A stretch of DNA of 62,000 bases from Phoronis australis (Eukaryota > Phoronida > Phoronidae), in contig NMRA01000090.1 in assembly GCA_002633005.1 (NCBI GenBank), positions 867,500 to 929,499 on the forward strand. Direction: 5' to 3'. Shown here piece by piece: positions 40,401 to 62,000 of the stretch (position 1 is its first letter; every line of letters starts with the position of its first letter). The notes under the pieces are model-generated. The model was not told the DNA's origin. It did no database searches and worked only from the letters and a program-made list of their open reading frames with translations. Position numbers and translations under genes: made by a program.

Positions 40401-42246
40401 AGGCAGACTTTGTTTCAGTTTTATATAAGTATCAGTTAGGGTGAGAATAATTCATATTAAAACAGAACGCTCAGTAAAAAACATCAACATGGCAACTCGC
40501 AATCCCGACTTAGACGAGAGCTCATCAGTCGATCCCTACGAGACTTCGCAGGAGGAACGTTAAGTTTCACAGGTTATCAATTCAAACAGGAATACAGTGA
40601 TGAAGAAATACTAGAGAGGCGCCGTGAACAAGCTCAGACAACGGAACGTATGGATTGGATTGGATAGTTATTTGGTAAGCTGGCATTCGTCAGGCACTGT
40701 CGACGACTGCAGGCCACAGACACGGACATGTTTCACGGCCTCATACTTCGCTATTTACAGCGCACTTTTCATTCTTCACTATCACCAGCCACTTCCTAAG
40801 CATTTCGGTCTCTCGAGGAAGCTGCATATTTCGGACAAGCAGACAACATAGCGGCAATCACTCTGCACATGAACCACTGACGTCGCTAGCGTCGTTCCTC
40901 ACCTTCCTCACGCGACATCTCTTGGCAAGGTAAGGTCGACCGTATGCGAGGCGATGTGGATATAGACCGATTAAGACGGCAAAAAAGACTAATTAAATCG
41001 GGTGGCATTCTCCTTTAAGGGGAAACCAGTCTGTGACGTTTCCACTGTTTGGCAGCCTTGTGACTTAAGTCAGAGGGTTTGAATACAATATTTTGGGTGT
41101 TTTATGAGGCTAAAACCATGAAGGCAATTTTTAATGATTCGGGGAAATTTTTAACCTGAGGGGAATTTTGCGTCATTTTTCATAACCTTGAGAGGGGAAT
41201 GGTGCCCATATTCTGCTCCAACTTCGTGGGATTGAAGGCCCTGAAAAGGCTGAGAATTATGAACGAAAATGACATTCATTAATGTTTGGAATTGGTATTG
41301 TGGAGAACACTGTTCATTACATTGTTTTTTAATTAAATATTGTAATGGGAAAAGCGAGTGTCTGTTAGTCGCTAAACCACCACATAAACAGAGTTGGAAG
41401 TCCGTACACTGAAAGTGTACAGTTATACATATCACACCCGAATTGCACATCACACCTGCACACGTTGAAGGTGTGACCGTGAGAACAAATTTATCAGCAG
41501 AAACAATACGGAAAATATAACTGCACAAAAATCAAGTCCTTGAATGTACTTATTCACTCGAAGATTCAACGTTTTACTATGTTCACTTGCAGTCATTTGC
41601 ATTTTAGTGAACTCGTGAACTGAAGCATTCACATGAGTAATTGGCTGGCATTCAGGTCACTACATGGCATTATTAGGTAAAGACCAAGACAACAAAATGG
41701 TAGGCCTGATGATTTAAGTCATGAATCATTGTTAGAGAAAGGTAAAAAAAGAGGTGAAATATAACTGGTAAGACCGTTTGCGGTTCCCTGAATATGTCAA
41801 GGAAATATGGTTTGATTAGTTTTAACACAATGAACAAGAATTTTCCTCAAATTCTTTTGGTTTATGTCCATTTCACCAATATTGGTGAAAAGCCCCCGGA
41901 TGGCCCTTCAGCCCTGTTTAAATTTAAGAGCTGGGTATTGCCAACTCCGTAACTAAAATGTCTATTGGCTCCCAGATTTTGCTCACACCCCGTCAGTGAC
42001 TGTTATATATATCCGACCAGTGCCTCAACCAGCTAACCGGACGGTGTGAAATTTTGATGTCTATGCGAGATAATCAAACAGCGGTTACTCATTACTGCCT
42101 GTATTTTGATTTGACGTTAGTTTTCACACAGCTAGCTAGATTTTCAGGTTTACCGACAACTGACTAGGAAAACGTCTGCTACCATTGAAACCTACCCCAA
42201 AAGGATTTGTCGTCTCGGGATCGGCAAAAGGGTTCACGTCATCCAT
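19253..42246 (-). CDS. SCAMP1: secretory carrier-associated membrane protein (SCAMP1/2/3 class), complete, 9 coding exons
   Basis: A four-pass membrane protein of trans-Golgi, endosome and secretory vesicle membranes. SCAMPs act in recycling, exocytosis and endocytosis. Coding exons in transcript order are 42246-42196, 34771-34688, 34214-34053, 33035-32969, 25919-25791, 23231-23054, 20898-20800, 20294-20177 and 19405-19253, all GT-AG and in phase, giving 346 aa (family about 330-350). NPF motifs at 5-7, 14-16 and 36-38 are EH-domain ligands. A proline-rich LPPPPRP lies at 56-62, a PPAY motif at 77-80 and a charged heptad region at about 94-121. The membrane core contains the E-peptide [11 protein letters not shown] at 214-224. 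The C terminus has the [18 protein letters not shown] block. An in-frame TAA upstream supports this ATG. It is head to head with AP3B. The SCAMP1 symbol rests on architecture and neighbourhood; as an invertebrate gene it may be co-orthologous to several vertebrate SCAMPs. Confidence 0.95.
20177..20294 (-). CDS. SCAMP1: SCAMP coding exon 8 (residues 257-296)
   Basis: GWINAF then TM4 ([20 protein letters not shown]), ending in phase 0 (...LLLIK) before GTAAGT. Confidence 0.93.
20425..20655 (+). mobile_element. Tc1-like MITE, copy 5 (ends decayed)
   Basis: It has ATCAGACAAAATGATGGGGA on the left, GACCGAGAATGAAGGG and GTGGCACAGCCATTCT inside, and a degraded right arm. It lies in SCAMP intron 7, 131 bp from exon 8. 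Confidence 0.68.
20800..20898 (-). CDS. SCAMP1: SCAMP coding exon 7 (residues 224-257)
   Basis: [19 protein letters not shown] and onward (TM3), between TTTTCAG and GTAAGT. Confidence 0.93.
21185..21440 (-). repeat. dispersed ~260-bp repeat, copy 2 (partner 9627-9889)
   Basis: Its reverse complement aligns with 9627-9889 along the whole length. In both places the repeat has the same sense as the host gene. It lies in SCAMP intron 6. Confidence 0.65.
21515..21805. repeat. 26-bp minisatellite, about 11 units
   Basis: The unit is CACTTTGCATATGGTCGTTT plus CTCTAA, with variants at GCATAT/GTATAT and GGTCG/GGTTG/GGTCA. The TTTCTCTAAC landmark occurs 11 times. It lies in SCAMP intron 6. Confidence 0.95.
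23054..23231 (-). CDS. SCAMP1: SCAMP coding exon 6 (residues 165-224)
   Basis: TM1, TM2 and the E-peptide: [43 protein letters not shown]. The acceptor is CTTGTAG and the donor GTGAGG. Confidence 0.95.
23530..24880. repeat. decayed ~200-bp tandem array with CTCF-like cores
   Basis: Blocks of the type GCCACTAGGGGGCG, CAAATCCATCTG, TTTGCCAAA-TTCA and ACTCTGAAGATACAG recur in order several times at roughly 200-bp spacing (for example around 23683, 23900, 24010, 24380, 24500, 24590 and 24730). Divergence is high. It lies in SCAMP intron 5, upstream of exon 6 on the transcript. Confidence 0.5.
25791..25919 (-). CDS. SCAMP1: SCAMP coding exon 5 (residues 122-165)
   Basis: It encodes the family block [19 protein letters not shown], then [11 protein letters not shown], leading into TM1. 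The acceptor is CTGTACAG and the donor GTAAGC. Confidence 0.93.
26880..27050 (+). repeat. dispersed repeat, copy 2 (partner 7400-7620)
   Basis: It shares ATAGCTCCTCATGCA, GAGATAACT and AGCCAAAGTTGGACAGTTTT with the SLC22 intron 5 copy. It lies in SCAMP intron 4. Confidence 0.5.
27263..27529 (+). mobile_element. Tc1-like MITE, copy 6 (complete)
   Basis: It begins TACAGTATAAGCCAAAACTA and ends TTTCTTTTGTCTTGTACTTT-A. The interior keeps the GACCGATAACAAGGGG and GCCATTCTG blocks. It lies in SCAMP intron 4. Confidence 0.75.
27855..28100. repeat. foldback element: 78-bp arms, 16-nt loop, 21-bp flanking direct repeat
   Basis: Arms 27909-27986 and 28003-28080 are inverted copies with 74 of 78 positions matching by eye. 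The loop is 27987-28002. Each arm has TCACGTGAC. A 21-bp direct repeat (ACTTATGAACTGATGTGTGT-A) lies at 27855-27875 and, with one change, at 28080-28100. It lies in SCAMP intron 4. Confidence 0.88.
28117..28170. repeat. (GGTGGTGGYACG)n minisatellite
   Basis: About four to five 12-bp units directly after the foldback element. Confidence 0.85.
28852..28915 (-). mobile_element. Tc1-like MITE, end fragment
   Basis: TACAGTGCACGCCGAAATAA then TCAGACAAAATATCATTA. It matches the family's right end in reverse orientation. The rest of the element is missing. Confidence 0.6.
29356..32078. mobile_element. 2.7-kb DNA element with terminal inverted repeats, non-autonomous
   Basis: The left end TACCGTAAACATTTGGGTTA and the reverse complement of the right end (TACCGTAAACGTTTGGGTTA) match at 19 of 20. 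Both subterminal regions carry several GTTAAGCGCCCAYC / GGTTAACCGCCCAC units, possibly transposase-binding repeats. A TA pair is at each end. The interior has no ORF over about 90 aa and nothing like a transposase. About 160 bp of interior (29580-29745) resembles 21940-22190. It lies in SCAMP intron 4. Superfamily uncertain. Confidence 0.65.
32141..32554 (-). mobile_element. Tc1-like MITE interrupted by a SINE
   Basis: The left part has TACAGGACAA...ATCGGACAAAATACC and CATAATGGGTAATTCC, which matches the family's right arm reversed. The right part ends GGCGTGTACTGTA. The middle is the SINE at 32226-32415. Confidence 0.5.
32226..32415 (-). mobile_element. tRNA-derived SINE, copy 3 (reverse strand)
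   Basis: On the reverse strand: AGGAGGCAGTGTGGCCTAAT (A box TGGCCTAATGG), then GGGTTCGAATCC (B box) about 40 bp on, then a tail. It is nested inside a MITE in SCAMP intron 4. Confidence 0.7.
32969..33035 (-). CDS. SCAMP1: SCAMP coding exon 4 (residues 100-122)
   Basis: Charged helix [20 protein letters not shown], between acceptor TTACTAG and donor GTTAGT, ending in phase 1. Confidence 0.9.
33455..33580. repeat. 21-bp minisatellite, about 6 units
   Basis: The unit is GAACAGGCAAGACCCAGCAC-T. It lies in SCAMP intron 3. Confidence 0.93.
34053..34214 (-). CDS. SCAMP1: SCAMP coding exon 3 (residues 46-99)
   Basis: Proline- and glutamine-rich: [15 protein letters not shown], then [10 protein letters not shown], ending DDLQRRQE in phase 0 before GTCAGT. 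Confidence 0.92.
34688..34771 (-). CDS. SCAMP1: SCAMP coding exon 2 (residues 18-45)
   Basis: The acceptor is TTTCAG. It encodes [12 protein letters not shown], then [10 protein letters not shown] (third NPF), ending in phase 0 before GTTAGT. Confidence 0.92.
34838..35030. repeat. ~35-bp tandem repeat, about 5 diverged units
   Basis: Unit approximately ATAAAATTCACCAAGCTATA plus ACGATGCTTTACAC. It lies in SCAMP intron 1 beside exon 2. Confidence 0.8.
37817..37834. repeat. (AC)n microsatellite
   Basis: A short run of AC dinucleotides. Confidence 0.95.
38072..38332. mobile_element. foldback / MITE-like element, ~100-bp arms
   Basis: The left arm ATTAAAGTTAAACTAGGT...CTTTTTGGTTTCCTAGATG...TCGATAGGATGTTGACAG is mirrored by the reverse complement of the right arm with scattered changes. 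The ends are ATTAAAGTTAAA / TTTAACTTTAAT. No ORF of note. Confidence 0.65.
40489..40667 (+). pseudogene. broken fragment resembling the N-terminal part of P2X7-C-domain-like proteins
   Basis: ATG 40489 opens [20 protein letters not shown] plus QEER, then TAA at 40561. From 40566, in a different frame, the sequence reads [20 protein letters not shown] plus [13 protein letters not shown], then TAG. A GYxFxxEYxxEEL block followed by an acidic/Arg helix and a DW is what I recall from the large invertebrate family of P2X7 C-terminal-domain (zinc-binding) proteins often spread with transposons. The zinc-binding Cys part is not present downstream. A TATATAAG lies at 40423-40430, about 60 bp upstream. 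It sits antisense inside SCAMP intron 1. The family call is from memory and tentative; that there is a coding-like, frame-broken stretch is better supported. Confidence 0.35.
42196..42246 (-). CDS. SCAMP1: SCAMP coding exon 1 (residues 1-17)
   Basis: It encodes [17 protein letters not shown], with two NPF motifs, and ends in phase 0 before GTAGGT. It is followed by the longest intron (7.4 kb). Confidence 0.9.
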
Positions 42247-42632
42247 ACTGAGGCGTCGTCTTTAGTTTGAACGTTTCGTATGACTCATTTAGGTGAAAAC
42301 TGCTTGATAATAGAACTTGTGACTTGTTCACAATTTATTTACGGAAAATGGCCGACTTCCTGAATGCGCGTGCGCATGACGTAATTTGTATTAAAAGAAT
42401 AAAAAGAAAATCCAAATACAACTGACTTCCCGATACACAATCGTTTGTGAAACACTCTAACGTTCTTCATTACATGCAGGTGCTCAAAAGTTGATAGCAG
42501 TAGTTGTTTATTTCTCTGAAACAGATTACGTGTCAACTAATGAATATTCAGTAGCCGCTGTCACATGACTTCCGTGTTCAGCCATATTGGACTACCTGGC
42601 AGGGGGAAGGGAGCAATTTGGCTTCTTCAACT
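42247..42632. promoter_or_regulatory. bidirectional promoter between SCAMP and AP3B
   Basis: 386 bp separate the divergent start codons. Motifs visible are an NRF-1 site (TGCGCGTGCGCA, 42365-42376; its reverse complement fits YGCGCAYGCGCR exactly), an adjoining CRE/ATF-type TGACGTAA (42377-42384), YY1-like AAAATGGC (42345-42352) and its inverted counterpart GCCATATT (42581-42588), ETS-like ACTTCCT (42355-42361) and ACTTCCGTG (42568-42576), and an M-box E-box TCACATGA (42561-42568). No TATA box was seen, as is usual for housekeeping bidirectional promoters. Promoter function is inferred from arrangement and motifs. Confidence 0.7.
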
Positions 42633-60896
<18,264 letters not shown>

Positions 60897-62000
60897 GTGA
60901 GTATTCCAGCTGGGCTGGCCTTATTGTGCTTAGGGCCATTTTTGTTGCATGGTATTGAATGGTAAAGGGTCCTTTTGTATCGACTAGTTACGCCATCTAT
61001 GTTGTACGGGGGAAGTAGCTACATTCCATGTGACTGACTCCATCTGTACTCATGTAGGAAACCCATCACAGTCATGTTTTATTATTTAAAGATGCTATGT
61101 CTCATTAAAACCGTAAATATTGGAAATTTTTAGCAAGTGCCACCTAGTGACGTCCTGGAGAACTGTACAAGTATAATTAGGAACAGATGAAACCATATGT
61201 AAATAAATTGTGGTTTTAAAGATAACGACTACAACTGATGCACTTAAAAACAATTGTGAACATATAAAAACTTTAGTAATTCAAAATATTCCGCAATTGT
61301 TATTTGATAGTTAAATAAACAATTAAAAACTGTGCCTTGTTTTATTAGGGTAACAATGAAATATTACTCATTTGCATATTAAAAATAGTCCTGCAAAACG
61401 AGTCTTTCGCTAGATTGTAATCATTTAGGGTAACTGGTTCTTGGATGGTATCCGGCACAGTGGAAGACCCGGAGTTGTTTTTAAATGTGTATATTCACAA
61501 TTTAATGAGACTATGCAAATTAAGTTGTTATTTTTCTTAATCATTTGTTGGAAAATGATAATGTACTTGACTGTCTTAATGTTCAGAAAATGACTCTAAA
61601 ACGGGTTTGATGTGGTGATGTAGCAACATCATTTCTAAAATCTCTTGGTCTGTTTACACCAGATGCCTATTTACACCAGATGCCTATTTACACCAGATGC
61701 CTATTTACACCAGATGCCTAATATTTACGTTATTTTGGCATTTCAAGTAGGCTGCAGGCTGGTGTAAACAGACTGACAGATTTTAGAAATGGTGTCAGTA
61801 CAACACCTCATGGTGAAAATTTATTTCAGCAATTTCTCAACAGTAATGAAGATTATGTAGTCTAGCCTTTCAGTGTCTTTGTATTGTGTAGAAAACATTA
61901 AGCAGTTATTTACGGCAGGGGTAATCGGGTTTTGATAATTAGAAAAATGACAGCTTTGGGAATTTACTTCTTGCAAAACAGTCAAAAATCGTTTACTGTA
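60897..62000 (+). other. AP3B1: AP3B intron 14, cut by window edge
   Basis: No exon is visible. The next AP3B exon should lie to the right. It contains the foldback element at 61631-61790. Confidence 0.7.
61631..61790. mobile_element. foldback element with 30-bp arms and four 17-bp repeats
   Basis: The left arm (61631-61660, ATTTCTAAAATCTCTTGGTC...) and right arm (61761-61790) pair at 27 of 30. Next to the left arm, TTTACACCAGATGCCTA is repeated four times exactly (61653-61720). Confidence 0.85.

Larger units (their letters stand above)
34772..42195 (-). other. SCAMP1: SCAMP intron 1 (7.4 kb)
   Basis: Mostly unremarkable A-rich (on +) intron. It holds a 35-bp tandem repeat, a CA run at 37817-37834, a foldback element at about 38072-38332, two diverged copies of a TTATCC-CCAGTGGCT motif at about 39855-39945, and a + strand coding-like fragment at 40489-40667. 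Confidence 0.7.

Overview
This window is animal nuclear DNA. Conserved coding pieces are short (53-354 bp), bounded by GT/AG splice sites in consistent phase, and separated by AT-rich introns full of MITEs, tRNA-derived SINEs and minisatellites. The three proteins are typical of bilaterian animals. Intron density and size, base composition and protein similarity fit an invertebrate such as a lancelet or another marine deuterostome or lophotrochozoan. I cannot fix the species from sequence alone. One 154-base N gap and two single Ns show it is an assembly scaffold.

Layout: (1) 1386-12984, + strand: a complete ten-exon SLC22-family (organic cation transporter-like) gene of about 574 aa, followed by a T-rich 3' region with poly(A) signals near 15530-15565. 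(2) 42246 down to 19253, - strand: a complete nine-exon SCAMP gene of 346 aa, with introns up to 7.4 kb and a probable 3' UTR running to a reverse-strand AATAAA at 15685-15690, so it converges tail to tail with SLC22. (3) 42633-60896, + strand: the first 14 coding exons (about 621 codons) of the AP-3 complex beta subunit. The hinge and ear lie beyond the right edge.

SCAMP and AP3B are head to head, with 386 bp between their start codons. That gap holds a perfect NRF-1 consensus, a CRE/ATF-type site, ETS-like and YY1-like cores and an M-box E-box, which together look like a compact bidirectional promoter. SCAMP1 and AP3B1 are also divergent neighbours on human 5q14.1, so this may be an old linkage of two endosome/lysosome-related trafficking genes. 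SCAMP is a four-pass membrane protein of post-Golgi recycling vesicles. AP-3 beta is a large chain of the adaptor that sorts cargo to lysosomes and related organelles. SLC22 is a plasma-membrane solute carrier with no obvious functional link to the pair.

The introns hold the less ordinary material: eight copies or fragments of a Tc1-like MITE, four tRNA-derived SINEs, a 2.7-kb element with terminal inverted repeats, a near-perfect 78-bp-arm palindrome flanked by a 21-bp direct repeat, two further foldback elements, three dispersed-repeat pairs, several minisatellites, a 234-base A tract, a decayed tandem array with CTCF-like cores, a broken coding fragment resembling the N terminus of P2X7-C-domain proteins, a candidate 24-nt in-frame microexon and an antisense coding-like ORF inside AP3B. 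Nothing here is a prokaryote-style system.
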